DNA of 64,000 bases from Cryobacterium adonitolivorans (lineage in GTDB: Bacteria; Actinomycetota; Actinomycetes; Actinomycetales; Microbacteriaceae): positions 27,308-91,307 of the forward strand of contig NZ_SOFL01000044.1 in assembly GCF_004402695.1 (NCBI RefSeq). The letters are read 5' to 3'. The first letter of the stretch is position 1, and every line of letters starts with the position of its first letter. The notes under the pieces were generated by a model. That model ran no database searches. It was given only the letters and a program-made list of their open reading frames with translations, and was not told the DNA's origin. The translations under genes were made by a program, and so were the position numbers. Shown here piece by piece: positions 32,613-41,708 of the stretch.

Positions 32613-33503
32613 ATGTCTGCCATCAACCCGCAAATGCCCGAACTACCGTCGTCCGTCGAACTGGGGATGGGCCAGGGCGGCCTCGCCGTGGCCCGCGTAT
32701 TCGCCCCCACCGGCACCGCCGAGATCTATCTCCGCGGCGCTCACGTCAGCGCCTGGGCACCCACCGGCGGCAGATCGGTGATCTGGATGAGCGCAAAGAG
32801 CGAGTACGTGTCGGGCGTGCCTCTGCGCGGAGGCGTGCCGATCTGCTTCCCCTGGTTCGCCGCGCATCCCACGGATGCCACCGCCCCGTCACACGGATTC
32901 GCACGACTGGCCGACTGGCGCCTCACCGAAGCGCGCGAGGCCGGCGATGACGTGGTGCTGGTCTTCGTGCTCACCGACACCGAGGCCACCCGGGCGTCCG
33001 CCTGGCCGCACCGGTTCGAGGCGCGTTACACAGTCACCGTCGGCGCCCAGTTGTCGCTCTCGCTGCAGGTCACCAACCGCGACAACGTGCAGCTGAGCTT
33101 CGAGCAGGCCCTGCACACCTACCTCGACGTCGCCGACATCCGCCAGACCGAGGTGTCGGGACTGGAAGGTGCCCCGTTCACCGACCGCCTGACCGGCGCG
33201 CGCCCCGCCGAGAGCGAGCCCGTGCGCTTCGGCGCCGAAACCGACCGGATCTACCTGAACTCCACGGCCGCCACGACGGTGACGGATGCCGCGACCGGCC
33301 GGGAGATCACCGTCACGAAGCAGGGCTCGGCGAGCACCGTTGTGTGGAACCCGTGGATCGACAAGGCCGCCGCGATGGCCGACTTCGGCGACGCTGAGTA
33401 CACCGGCATGGTGTGCGTGGAGACCTGCAACATCCGCGACAACGCGATCACCCTGACCCCGGGCGCCAGCCACGAGATGAGCGTGCGCTACTCCGTGGCG
33501 TGA
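32613..33503 (+). CDS. D-hexose-6-phosphate mutarotase (YeaD-like)
   Basis: 296 residues from ATG 32613, with ACGGAGG upstream and a TAGGAT -10 box at 32576-32581. The galactose-mutarotase-like beta-sandwich shows GAHVSAWAP, PLRGGVPICFPWFA, SHGFAR (catalytic-type His) and an ALHTYLDVADI strand, followed by VWNPWIDKA. The enzyme equilibrates alpha and beta anomers of glucose-6-phosphate or related hexose phosphates. It stands alone on the plus strand. Confidence 0.88.
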   Translation: MSAINPQMPELPSSVELGMGQGGLAVARVFAPTGTAEIYLRGAHVSAWAPTGGRSVIWMSAKSEYVSGVPLRGGVPICFPWFAAHPTDATAPSHGFARLADWRLTEAREAGDDVVLVFVLTDTEATRASAWPHRFEARYTVTVGAQLSLSLQVTNRDNVQLSFEQALHTYLDVADIRQTEVSGLEGAPFTDRLTGARPAESEPVRFGAETDRIYLNSTAATTVTDAATGREITVTKQGSASTVVWNPWIDKAAAMADFGDAEYTGMVCVETCNIRDNAITLTPGASHEMSVRYSVA

Positions 33504-33529
33504 GCCCGGTGTGCGGGGCAGGCGGCGCG

Positions 33530-33847
33530 TCAGCCCTTGCGGCCCGGCGTGGCGTACCCGCCGGCGCTCGCGGGGCCGCCGAAGGCGATGGCCACCCCGA
33601 TCATGAAGCCGAAGTTGTACCAGTTGCCGTCGTTCCGCACCTCGTAGATGTTCACCTCGGCGTTGAACAGCGAGACGATGAAGGTGATCGGGCTGATGAA
33701 GCCCTGCCACAGGCCCAACCAGAAACCCGCCAGCTCGTCGGGCGGCACCGTGGCCGGCACCTCGTTGGCGCCCGGCGCGCACCCGGTCAGCACCAGCGCC
33801 GCCAGCATGACCACCACGGCGAGCGCCGCGACCCTCGACCTGCCCAT
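33530..33847 (-). CDS. Small lipoprotein with membrane segments
   Basis: 105 residues from ATG 33847 with GGAGG upstream. The signal peptide ends in lipobox LTGC, and the mature chain contains hydrophobic FWLGLWQGFISPITFIVSLF then NGNW-like DGNWYNFGFMIGVAIAFG. Similar short proteins are widespread in actinobacteria without a known role. It is convergent with the mutarotase gene. Confidence 0.75.
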   Translation of the reverse strand: MGRSRVAALAVVVMLAALVLTGCAPGANEVPATVPPDELAGFWLGLWQGFISPITFIVSLFNAEVNIYEVRNDGNWYNFGFMIGVAIAFGGPASAGGYATPGRKG

Positions 33848-34021
33848 GATTCCTCCAGGGAGCGACCGCTCGGCCCGCGGCCGGCGCCGCGCGCCGGCCT
33901 GCCGACGTCGCACACGGTAGGCGCGCTCCCTCACCCCAGCAAGGTGCCCGGCCCGAACCCGAACCGCCGGCCGGCCGGCCGGAGCGGAATTCCCTGGCCG
34001 GTCACTCTGTTGTCCTCCGTG

Positions 34022-35155
34022 ATGCCTACTCCAGACGACGCCCTGCCCATTCCAGCACCCCACACCGTCGGTCCCGCCGGCACCCCGAGCCGGCCAGGGC
34101 GCACCGCCCTCGTCGCCGGTGCCAGCGGCATCGCCGGATCGGCACTGGTGGACCTGCTCACCGAGCAGGGCTGGAGCGTCATCGCCCTCTCCCGCACACC
34201 CGTCACCCCGCGCCCCGGCGTGATCCCGGTGAGCGCCGACCTCCGGTCCGTCGACTCTCTGCGCACCGCCCTGGCCGGCCACGCACCCACCCACGTGTTC
34301 TTCACCGCGTGGCTGCGCCAGAACACCGAGGCCGAGAATATCGTCGTCAACTCCGCCATGGTGCGCGACCTGCTCACCGCGCTGGCTGACGCCCCGGTTC
34401 GGCACGTGGCCCTGATGACCGGGCTCAAGCAGTACCTCGGCCCGTTCGAGGCCTACGGCCAGGGCGAGGTGCCCGACACCCCGTTCCACGAAGACGAGCC
34501 GCGCCTCTCGGTGGAGAACTTCTACTACGCGCAGGAGGACGAACTCTGGGCCGCCGCCCGGGCACGGGGCTTCACCTGGTCGGTGCACCGCGCCCACACC
34601 GTGATCGGCCACGCCGTCGGCAACGCCATGAACATGGGCTCCACCCTCGCCGTATACGCGGCCGTCTGCAAGGAACTCAATCGCCCGTTCATCTTCCCCG
34701 GCTCCGAGACCCAGTGGAACGGCGTCACCGACATGACCGACTCCGGCCTGCTCGCCGACCAGATGGTCTGGGCCGCCACCACCCCGGCCGCCGCAGACAC
34801 CGCCTTCAACATCGTCAACGGCGACACCTTCCGGTGGCGCTGGCTCTGGCCGCGCCTGGCCGCCTATTTCGGCGTCGCGCCGGAGGGTTTCAAGGGCGCC
34901 CCGCGGCCGCTCGAGACGCAAATGGCGGATGCCCAGCACGTCTGGGACCGCATCGTGGCCCAGCACGGCCTCGTGGAGGCCGACCTCGCCCGCCTGGCGT
35001 CCTGGTGGCACACCGACGCCGACCTCGGCCGCACCATGGAGGTGTTCGCTGACATGGGCCGCAGCCGGACCGCGTGCTTCACCGACTACCGCAACACCGA
35101 GCAGGCGTTCCTGGATCTGTTCGACCGGTACCGCGCCGAGCGTCTCATTCCCTAG
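34022..35155 (+). CDS. SDR family reductase of the PRISE (progesterone 5-beta-reductase/iridoid synthase) type
   Basis: 377 residues from ATG 34022 (GTG 34019 is possible; no clear ribosome site). The NADPH-binding Rossmann motif GASGIAGSALV is followed by an atypical SDR pattern: NFYYAQEDEL carries the Tyr of the PRISE family in place of the classic YxxxK. Downstream are WSVHRAHTVIGHA and FNIVNGDTFRWRWLWPRLA. PRISE enzymes reduce activated C=C bonds of enones. The bacterial substrate is unknown. It diverges from the small lipoprotein gene. Confidence 0.8.
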   Translation: MPTPDDALPIPAPHTVGPAGTPSRPGRTALVAGASGIAGSALVDLLTEQGWSVIALSRTPVTPRPGVIPVSADLRSVDSLRTALAGHAPTHVFFTAWLRQNTEAENIVVNSAMVRDLLTALADAPVRHVALMTGLKQYLGPFEAYGQGEVPDTPFHEDEPRLSVENFYYAQEDELWAAARARGFTWSVHRAHTVIGHAVGNAMNMGSTLAVYAAVCKELNRPFIFPGSETQWNGVTDMTDSGLLADQMVWAATTPAAADTAFNIVNGDTFRWRWLWPRLAAYFGVAPEGFKGAPRPLETQMADAQHVWDRIVAQHGLVEADLARLASWWHTDADLGRTMEVFADMGRSRTACFTDYRNTEQAFLDLFDRYRAERLIP

Positions 35156-35183
35156 ACGGTCCTGATGCCCAGGGAGTCGAGGC

Positions 35184-35486
35184 CTAGGAGGCCATCCGCT
35201 CTGAGGCGCCGGCACCGGAGCCGGCCGGTTCGACACCGCGTTCGGGCCGGTTGATCTCGGCCCACACCGTATCGAGGGAGAGTCCGAGAACCTCGGCGAT
35301 CGCCGCGATGGTCGGGAAGGCCGGGGTCGCGATGCGTCCCGACTCGATCTTCCGGAGGGTCTCCGGTGAGACGCGGGCATCCAGCGCGGTGTGGAGCATC
35401 GAGCGCTCCCCCCGGGCGGAACGCAGGAGGGCACCGAGGCGTGCTCCGCGCTCGAGCTGGGCGGGTGTGAGCGGCAACCTGACCAT
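35184..35486 (-). CDS. XRE-family helix-turn-helix regulator
   Basis: 100 residues from ATG 35486. A single HTH_3 domain: LGALLRSARGERS, DARVSPETLRKIESGRIATP and FPTIAAIAEVLGLSLDTVWA. No second domain is present. TAGAAT lies seven bases upstream, so the transcript is likely leaderless. It diverges from a type I methionine aminopeptidase gene, with a 22-bp palindrome overlapping the -10 regions of both, which suggests it represses both genes. Confidence 0.85.
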   Translation of the reverse strand: MVRLPLTPAQLERGARLGALLRSARGERSMLHTALDARVSPETLRKIESGRIATPAFPTIAAIAEVLGLSLDTVWAEINRPERGVEPAGSGAGASERMAS

Positions 35487-35493
35487 GACGCCA

Positions 35494-35523
35494 ATTCTAC
35501 CGGGATAATATGGCCGGTATAGT
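35494..35523. promoter_or_regulatory. Divergent promoters sharing a palindromic operator
   Basis: TACCGG (35498-35503) and CCGGTA (35514-35519) form a dyad. Its left arm overlaps the minus-strand -10 TAGAAT (35499-35494) for the XRE gene, and its right arm overlaps the plus-strand TATAGT (35518-35523) for the aminopeptidase gene. Confidence 0.6.
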
Positions 35524-35549
35524 TATTGGTTCACCGAGAAGGGCGCCGC

Positions 35550-36332
35550 ATGATCGAAATCCTGCACCCCACCGAACTGGTCCGAGCGCGGGAGTCAGGC
35601 GCGCTGGTCGCTCACATCCTGCAGACGCTGAAGAGCCGCAGCACGGTCGGCACCAACCTGCTGGACATCGACCGGTGGGCCCAGGCCATGATCATCGAGG
35701 CCGGCGCGCAGTCCTGCTACGTCGACTACGCGCCGTCCTTCGGGCGCGGGCCGTTCGGCCACTACATCTGCACGGCCGTCAACGACGCGGTGCTGCACGG
35801 ACTGCCCCGCGACTACGCGCTGGCCGACGGCGACCTGCTCACCCTCGACCTCGCCCTCTCCACCAACGGGATCGCCGCAGACTCGGCCATCAGCTTTCTG
35901 GTGGGTGACTCCAAGCCCTCGGAGAGCGTCGCGATGATCGACGCGACCGAACGGGCGCTACACGCGGGGATCGCCGCTGCCGGGCCGGGAGCTCGGATCG
36001 GCGACATCTCCTTTGCCATCGGCTCGGTGCTCAGCGAGGCGGGCTACCCGATCAACGTCGAGTTCGGCGGCCACGGCATCGGGTCGACGATGCACCAGGA
36101 CCCGCACGTGTCGAACAGCGGGCGGCCCGGCCGCGGCTACCGGCTGCGGCCCGGGTTGCTGCTGGCGCTGGAACCGTGGGTCATGGTCGACACCGCCGAA
36201 CTGATCACCGATGCCGACGGCTGGACGCTCCGTAGCGCGACGGGCTGCCGCACAGCACACAGTGAACACACGATCGCCATCACCGACGACGGAGCCGAGG
36301 TCCTCACCCTGCCGTCGCCGGCGCATCCGTGA
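35550..36332 (+). CDS. map: Type I methionine aminopeptidase (M24)
   Basis: 260 residues from ATG 35550 with AAGGGC upstream. All five metal ligands and the substrate His can be placed: NDAVLHGLP (His), TLDLAL (Asp), AADSAIS (Asp), GGHGIG (His), ALEPWV (Glu) and AHSEHTIAI (Glu). It removes the initiator Met from nascent proteins. Its pairing with an XRE regulator, away from the usual secY-adk-map region, suggests a second, regulated copy; whether another copy exists cannot be seen here. Confidence 0.88.
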   Translation: MIEILHPTELVRARESGALVAHILQTLKSRSTVGTNLLDIDRWAQAMIIEAGAQSCYVDYAPSFGRGPFGHYICTAVNDAVLHGLPRDYALADGDLLTLDLALSTNGIAADSAISFLVGDSKPSESVAMIDATERALHAGIAAAGPGARIGDISFAIGSVLSEAGYPINVEFGGHGIGSTMHQDPHVSNSGRPGRGYRLRPGLLLALEPWVMVDTAELITDADGWTLRSATGCRTAHSEHTIAITDDGAEVLTLPSPAHP

Positions 36333-36374
36333 CCGGGCCGGTCCCGGTCGGCTGCCTCGCCGGCGCCGGCTGGG

Positions 36375-36636
36375 TCAAAGGTTGAGGGAATACAGGCTGA
36401 GCGCGTTCCCGTCCGGATCGGTGAAGTCGAAGTAGTCCACGACCGCCGGCACGTGCTCGAGCGGGCCGAGCGCCAGGCCCGCTGAGTTGCAGGTCGATGG
36501 GCCCGACCGCGAGTTCGATCACCCCTGGAGCCGGTTCCACCGAGGGCGACGACACCTCGAACACCCGCCGATACCAACTCTCGGCGGCCGGCAGATCGCG
36601 AACGGGCAGGCCTACTGTTGCGCTCGTCACTTTCAT
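36375..36636 (-). pseudogene. Broken VOC (glyoxalase/bleomycin-resistance-like) gene
   Basis: ATG 36636 starts TSATVGLPVRDLPAAESWYR, a normal VOC domain opening, and continues to GPIDLQLS. The matching C-terminus, LGPLEHVPAVVDYFDFTDPD then GNALSLYSL, lies in another frame ending at TGA 36377-36375. The middle 25 or so residues expected in this family are missing at the junction (about 36480). So the gene has an internal deletion that also shifts the frame. The other frame continues to 36304 but encodes unconvincing sequence. Confidence 0.7.
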
Positions 36637-36671
36637 GCACACCATCTCACCGCGTGGCAGGCACGCGGAAG

Positions 36672-36701
36672 GGCCCGCACCCGCGTGAGCGGATGCGGGC
36701 C
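36672..36701 (-). terminator. Hairpin after the ABC exporter operon
   Basis: GGCCCGCA (36672-36679) pairs with TGCGGGCC (36694-36701), with an inner CCGC/GCGG pairing, 20 bases past the permease stop. No T-run. Confidence 0.5.
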
Positions 36702-36720
36702 TTGCGTCCAGCGGCGCCGA

Positions 36721-38019
36721 CTACTCGTAACGGAGCGACTCGATCGGGTCCTGTCGTGCGGCACGCAACGCCGGGATGGTGCCGGCCAGGAAGGCCAGGC
36801 CCATGACCACCAGGATGATCGTGGCGAGCGCCGTCGGGTCGAAGGCCACCAGGGTGAGTCCGGGCAGGTCGGCGAGCAGGGTGTCGGCCAGCAGGGAGTT
36901 GGCAGCAAATCCGGCCAGCATGCCCACTCCGACGCCGAGCGCGCTGCCCATCAGACCGATGAACACGGCCTCCAGGCTGAACAGGCCGAAAATCTTGCCG
37001 CCGCCCAGGCCCATGGCCTTCATCAGCCCGATTTCCCGAGTGCGTTCCTGCACGCTCATCAGCAGCGTGTTGACGATGCCGAAACCGGCGGCCAGCAGGG
37101 CGATCACGGCAAACGCGTTGAGCACCAGCACGATGCCGTCGATGACGGCCTTGAACGAGCCGATCTGGTCTTCCACCGTGGTGCCGGTGTAGCCCAGGTC
37201 GGCCAGATCGGCCTTGAGCGCGGTCAGGTCGGCCTCGGTGCCGGTCGGATCGAACCGGACCACGGCCTGCGCGTAGCTGTCCTTGCTTGTCTCGGACAGG
37301 CCCACGCTCTGGGCGTTGTAGAGCGCCTCGGTGAGCACCTCGTTGGCGGTGAACGCCGTGGATCCGACCAGGCCCTCCTCTGACACCCCGACGATGGTGG
37401 CGGTGAGCTCGGACTGCGTGCCCGTGACGTCGGTGATACCGAAGGTGAGGGTGGAGCCCAGGGCGTCGGCGTTGTCCGCGAAGCCCAGGGGCGTAACGAA
37501 CGAGACCGGGACGGCGACCTGGTATTCGCTGCTGTCCGCGGCGGGCTCAGCGCCCGCGGCGAGGTCCAGGGCCATTCCGGGGATGAAGCTTCCCACGTTC
37601 GCCTCGTACGGGGTGCCGTCATCGACCTGGACGAAGTCGGGACTCACGCTCAGCTGCGGTTGCACCGAGAGCACGCCGTCGACGTCAGCAATCGAGTCGA
37701 GGTCGGCGGAGGTGAGGGCCACAAGGCTGGCGCCCGGGGCACCGGGAGGAGCGTTCGGGGAATCGATCGCCACGGCGTCCGGGTCGTACTCGACCGGGCC
37801 ATCCGCCGTATCTTCGGCCGCCTTGGTGACCGTGATGACGTCGTCGGCGCCGATCGAGGCCACCGTCGTGTCGATGTACTGGTTGATGCCGGTGCCGACC
37901 CCGCTGGTGAGGGTGAGGGTGAAGGCGCCGATGAAGATCGAGAGCACCGTGAGGGTGGTGCGGGTCTTGCTGCGGAGGCTGTTCTTGATCGCCGAGCGGA
38001 TCAGATCGAAGGCGTTCAT
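36721..38019 (-). CDS. MacB-like ABC transporter permease (FtsX domain)
   Basis: 432 residues from ATG 38019. One membrane segment near residues 20-42 is followed by a large extracytoplasmic MacB_PCD domain and three C-terminal helices with the FtsX signature ERTREIGLMKAMGLGGGKIF. It starts four bases inside the end of the ATPase gene, so the two are coupled. MacB-type systems act on lipoproteins, antimicrobial peptides or cell-envelope stress ligands rather than transporting across the membrane in the classical way. The divergent two-component system is a likely controller. Confidence 0.88.
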   Translation of the reverse strand: MNAFDLIRSAIKNSLRSKTRTTLTVLSIFIGAFTLTLTSGVGTGINQYIDTTVASIGADDVITVTKAAEDTADGPVEYDPDAVAIDSPNAPPGAPGASLVALTSADLDSIADVDGVLSVQPQLSVSPDFVQVDDGTPYEANVGSFIPGMALDLAAGAEPAADSSEYQVAVPVSFVTPLGFADNADALGSTLTFGITDVTGTQSELTATIVGVSEEGLVGSTAFTANEVLTEALYNAQSVGLSETSKDSYAQAVVRFDPTGTEADLTALKADLADLGYTGTTVEDQIGSFKAVIDGIVLVLNAFAVIALLAAGFGIVNTLLMSVQERTREIGLMKAMGLGGGKIFGLFSLEAVFIGLMGSALGVGVGMLAGFAANSLLADTLLADLPGLTLVAFDPTALATIILVVMGLAFLAGTIPALRAARQDPIESLRYE

Positions 38020-38753
38020 GCGCGCACCTCCTCCACGGTCGAGGCGGCTGCCGGGGTGGCGGGCACCGCGTGCAGGCTGTCGGTGATGAGACCGTCGCGG
38101 ATGTATACGCGGCGGTCGCAGCGCGCCGCGAGATCCTCGTCGTGGGTCACGATGATGAGGGTGATGCCCTTCTCCTTCTGCAGCGAGAACAGGATGTCCT
38201 CCACGACCTTGCCGGTGGCGGAGTCGAGGTTGCCGGTGGGTTCGTCGGCGAAGATGACGCTGGGGTTGTTCACGAGCGCCCGGGCGATCACCACGCGCTG
38301 CTTCTGGCCGCCGGAGAGGTCGGTGGCCTTGTTGCGGGCCTTGTCGTCCAGTTCCAGCTGCTCCAGGGCCGCCATGCCGCGGCGTTTGCGTTCGGCGCCG
38401 CCGATGCCGGCGATCTGCAGCGGCAGCGTTACGTTGTCGAGCACGCTCGTGTTGGGGGTGAGGAAGAACTGCTGGAAAACAAACCCGAAGGTCTCATTGC
38501 GGGTCTGGTTGACAACGCGGCCGCTCAGGGCACTGGCATCGCGGCCGCTGAGCTCCACCGCGCCGGAGCTGGGGTTGTCGAGCAGCGCCAGCAGGTGCAT
38601 CAGGGTGGACTTGCCCGACCCGCTCTTGCCGACGATGGCGATGGATTCGCCCTGGTGAATGTCGAGGGAGACGCCTTTGAGGGCGTCGAACCGGGTGGCG
38701 CCGCGGCCGTACGACTTATGTATGTCGCGGGCGGCGAGAATGGGCACGGTCAT
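38016..38753 (-). CDS. MacB/LolD-type ABC transporter ATPase
   Basis: 245 residues from ATG 38753, with GGAG upstream. Walker A GKSGSGKSTL, Q-loop VFQQFFLTPN, signature LSGGQKQRV, Walker B SVIFADEPTGNLDS and the switch His in IVTHDEDLA are all intact. The sequence belongs to the MacB/LolD/SalX branch that pairs with FtsX-domain permeases. The permease follows with a four-base overlap. It diverges from a histidine kinase gene across 305 bases. Confidence 0.9.
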   Translation of the reverse strand: MTVPILAARDIHKSYGRGATRFDALKGVSLDIHQGESIAIVGKSGSGKSTLMHLLALLDNPSSGAVELSGRDASALSGRVVNQTRNETFGFVFQQFFLTPNTSVLDNVTLPLQIAGIGGAERKRRGMAALEQLELDDKARNKATDLSGGQKQRVVIARALVNNPSVIFADEPTGNLDSATGKVVEDILFSLQKEKGITLIIVTHDEDLAARCDRRVYIRDGLITDSLHAVPATPAAASTVEEVRA

Positions 38754-39058
38754 GGGTGGGCTCTCCTGGTTGGGCCGCAGATGCGGGGTGCGCGGATGCG
38801 GGGCGCGGGTTGGCGTGCCGGCCGGACCGGCTCACGTTGAACCGGTCCAACGGCACGAGTCCAGCCTCGCGGGGTGATCCGGGATGGGCATCCTCCGACC
38901 GTGGCAACCTGGGAATACCGCGTCTGGGACCGTTTCGGGGCCTACCGGCCCCGGGGTACCACGAACGCAGTACACCCGGCACCCACGGGCGCAGGCAGAC
39001 GCCGGCCGGCTCGGTTGACACAATGGGTTCAAGCCCGAATCCCGGGCGGGAGGACAGC
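38754..39058. other. 305-bp divergent intergenic region
   Basis: It separates the ABC operon from the histidine kinase gene. TTGACA at 39015-39020 is a good -35 box for the kinase, but the -10 position (AATCCC) is poor. No clear palindromic operator was found. Confidence 0.4.
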
Positions 39059-40408
39059 ATGCCCAGCCAGCACGACAACGCCCCGGAAACCCACGAACCG
39101 GAAACCCGCACCCTGCGCGATCCGGGAACGCCGAACGGGGGGCGGCGCTACGCGCCCGATCCGGCCGAACGCAGCTTCTCGCCGCTGTCCTGGCTGCCGT
39201 TCTGGCTGCGCGACGTCATCCTCGTGCTCCTCGTGGCCCTTCCGAGCTTTGCTCCTACCGGGTTCGGCGGCAATTTCACGTCCAGCCCGGCCGCGGCTCT
39301 CCTGGTTGTGGTCTCCGCAGCTTCGGTGCTGCTGCGTTGGCGGGCACCACTGGCCGGCGCGTCCGTGGCCGTGGTCGCCTGCGTGCTCGGCCTGGTCGTC
39401 GACGGGCCGATCGTGACCTGTTTGATTGCGGTGTTGATCGGGGTCTTCGCTGTGGCCCGGCGGCTGCCTCGACGAACCTCGCTACTCTTCTCCGCCGGCA
39501 CCGTCGTGCTGCTGGCAGGGGCCACCCTGGCCTTCCTGGCCTCGCCCTGGAACGATGCCCGCGCGATGTTGCAGCTGGCGGCGTTCGTGGGCTTCGCCAC
39601 CGCGGCCGGAGACGCCAACCGGTCGCATGCGGCGTACATTCGCGGCATCACCGAGCGGGCCCGCCGCGCCGAGGAGACCAAGGAGGCTGAGGCGTTGCGC
39701 CGGGTGGCCGAAGAGCGCCTGCGCATCGCCCGCGACCTGCACGACCTGCTCGCACACCAGATCGCGGTGATAAATCTGCACTCCAGCGTGGCCTCCCAGG
39801 CGCTGCCCGACCGCCCGGACGACGCCGAGAAGTCGCTGGCCACCATCCGCGAGGCCGCCCGCACCGTGCTGGGCGAGATCGGCAGCTTGCTCAACGTGCT
39901 GCGGGCCACGGACGCCGGCGGCACCGGCCTGTCGACGGTGCCCGTCGCCGGGCTCGCCGACCTCGAGGCGCTGCTGACCGACTTCGAGCGCAGCGGGCTA
40001 CGCGTGGACCACCGGGTGGCCGGCACGCCGAGACCACTCCCCGGCGCCGTCGACATGGTGGCGTATCGCGCGGTACAGGAGGCGCTGACCAACGCGCACA
40101 AGCATGGCGCGGACCACTCCGCGCTGCTGCACCTGGACTATCAGCCGGCGGGAGTGGAGATCACGGTGACCAATACCGTGGATGCGACGCCCCGCCCCGG
40201 GTCAGCGGCGGATACCGCGGCAGCGGCCGGTGCCGGACACGGCCTGCTCGGCGCCCGCGAACGGGTGGGCTCCGTGGGCGGCCGGCTCACCGCGGCGAGG
40301 GGCCCCGGCCCGGTCTTCAGGTTCACCGCCTGGCTACCCACCGACACCGCAATCGGCACCGGCCCGGCCGCCGCCTTCTCAGATTCCCAACCGAATGGTG
40401 CGTCATGA
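39059..40408 (+). CDS. NarL-type sensor histidine kinase
   Basis: 449 residues from ATG 39059 with GGGAGGA upstream. Four or five hydrophobic segments (residues ~45-190) form the sensor. The HisKA_3 dimerisation motif is ERLRIARDLHDLLAHQIAV with the phosphorylated His, and the ATPase domain has QEALTNAHKHG and GHGLLGARERV. With the LuxR-type regulator that overlaps it by four bases it forms a two-component system, diverging from a MacB-like ABC exporter. This arrangement is common for systems that sense envelope-active compounds. Confidence 0.9.
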   Translation: MPSQHDNAPETHEPETRTLRDPGTPNGGRRYAPDPAERSFSPLSWLPFWLRDVILVLLVALPSFAPTGFGGNFTSSPAAALLVVVSAASVLLRWRAPLAGASVAVVACVLGLVVDGPIVTCLIAVLIGVFAVARRLPRRTSLLFSAGTVVLLAGATLAFLASPWNDARAMLQLAAFVGFATAAGDANRSHAAYIRGITERARRAEETKEAEALRRVAEERLRIARDLHDLLAHQIAVINLHSSVASQALPDRPDDAEKSLATIREAARTVLGEIGSLLNVLRATDAGGTGLSTVPVAGLADLEALLTDFERSGLRVDHRVAGTPRPLPGAVDMVAYRAVQEALTNAHKHGADHSALLHLDYQPAGVEITVTNTVDATPRPGSAADTAAAAGAGHGLLGARERVGSVGGRLTAARGPGPVFRFTAWLPTDTAIGTGPAAAFSDSQPNGAS

Positions 40409-41076
40409 TTTCCGTGGTTCTCGCCGACGACCAGTCCCTGATCCGCACGGCGGTGGCCGAGCTCGTCTCGCACGAGGAGGGCTTCACCGTGGCCGGGCAG
40501 GCCGGCAATGGGCGCGAGGCCGTTGACCTGGTACGGGCGCTGCGACCGGACATCGTGCTCATGGACATCCGGATGCCCGTCATGGACGGCATCCAGGCGA
40601 CCGCGGCGATCTGCGCCGAACCTGACCTTGCCGGCACCCGCATCATCGTGCTCACCACCTTCGAGGAAGACGAATACGTGCTGCAGGCCCTGCGCGCGGG
40701 AGCCAGCGGGTTCGTCGGCAAGGGTACCGAAGCGCGCGACCTGATGAACGCCATCCGCACCGTGCACGACGGTGATGCCCTGCTCTCGCCGCGGGCGACG
40801 AAGGCCCTCATCGACCGCTACACCGCTCCCGTCGAGCCGGCCGCCCTCGTGGCGCCGGCCGCGCTGGCGTTGCTCACCGAGCGAGAGCGGGAAATCCTGC
40901 TGCTTGTGGGCCGCGGCCATGCCAATGGGGCCATCGCCGACGAACTGGTGATCTCCCCGCACACCGCCAAGACCCACGTGAACCGCATGATGACCAAGCT
41001 CGGCGCGCACGACCGTGCCCAGCTGGTGATCGTCGCCTACGAGTCGGGCCTGCTCGTGCCCGGCGCGCACCCCTGA
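40405..41076 (+). CDS. NarL/LuxR-type response regulator
   Basis: 223 residues from ATG 40405, overlapping the kinase stop as ATGA. The receiver domain has LADDQ, phosphoacceptor Asp in IVLMDIRMPVMDG, Thr in VLTTFEED and the conserved Lys in FVGKG. The LuxR-type helix-turn-helix is LTEREREILLLVGRGHANG, then AKTHVNRMMTKLG. It is the partner of the preceding kinase and probably regulates the divergent ABC genes. Confidence 0.92.
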   Translation: MISVVLADDQSLIRTAVAELVSHEEGFTVAGQAGNGREAVDLVRALRPDIVLMDIRMPVMDGIQATAAICAEPDLAGTRIIVLTTFEEDEYVLQALRAGASGFVGKGTEARDLMNAIRTVHDGDALLSPRATKALIDRYTAPVEPAALVAPAALALLTEREREILLLVGRGHANGAIADELVISPHTAKTHVNRMMTKLGAHDRAQLVIVAYESGLLVPGAHP

Positions 41077-41123
41077 GCACCCCGCGAGTTGCCCACATGC
41101 GGCAGCTCGGCGATGGAGACAAC

Positions 41124-41696
41124 TCAGCGGTAGTGCTGCTCGCCGCGGGCGGCCTTCTCGATCACGTCGCGGATGCGCGCGGCGCGAACCGCGGGCGTCT
41201 TGATGTTGCTGAGCCTGAAATAGATCCGGAACCTCTCCACCTTGCTCAGCCCCGCGACGAAGGCGGCAGCCGCCGGGTCGGCGTACAGTGCCGCCTGAAG
41301 GTCGGCCGGCGGCACGGCATCCTTTTGCCGGTACGCGGCATCCCACCGGCCATCCGCCTGGGCCCGCTCGATTTCCGCGAGCCCGGCAGGACGCATCCGC
41401 CCCTCGTCGATGAGGCGCGCCACGTGCTCCCGGTTGATCTGCGACCACGGGCTGTTCTTGCGGCGCGGTGAGAAGCCGGTGAGGGTGTAGTCCTCGTCGA
41501 GGCGGTTGGTCTGGCCATCGATCCAGCCGTAGCAGAGCGCCACGTCCAGGGCCTCTGACCACGTCATGCCCGAAGCCTTCGAGTTCTTCTTGCGCAGCTT
41601 CAGGCGCACCCCGCCGTCATCCGGCTCACCGGCCAGGTAGGCCTCCCACTCCTGAATGGTCACGTCGAGGATGACCCGGTCCTGCATACCCACCAT
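41124..41696 (-). CDS. YdeI/OmpD-associated family protein
   Basis: 190 residues from ATG 41696. SGMTWSEALDVALCYGWIDG, SPRRKNSPWSQINREHV and IYFRLSNIKTPAVRAARI are the conserved blocks of the YdeI family. Members are stress-associated but of unclear function. TAAAAT ends six bases before the ATG, giving leaderless geometry. An internal ATG at 41687 is possible. It is convergent with the response-regulator gene; a decayed match to the REP-like element (CGAGTTGCCCACATGCGG, inverted) is at 41085-41102. Confidence 0.82.
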   Translation of the reverse strand: MVGMQDRVILDVTIQEWEAYLAGEPDDGGVRLKLRKKNSKASGMTWSEALDVALCYGWIDGQTNRLDEDYTLTGFSPRRKNSPWSQINREHVARLIDEGRMRPAGLAEIERAQADGRWDAAYRQKDAVPPADLQAALYADPAAAAFVAGLSKVERFRIYFRLSNIKTPAVRAARIRDVIEKAARGEQHYR

Positions 41697-41702
41697 GCGC
41701 CT

Positions 41703-41708
41703 ATTTTA
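41703..41708 (-). promoter_or_regulatory. -10 box, leaderless geometry
   Basis: TAAAAT on the minus strand ends six bases before ATG 41696. Confidence 0.5.
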
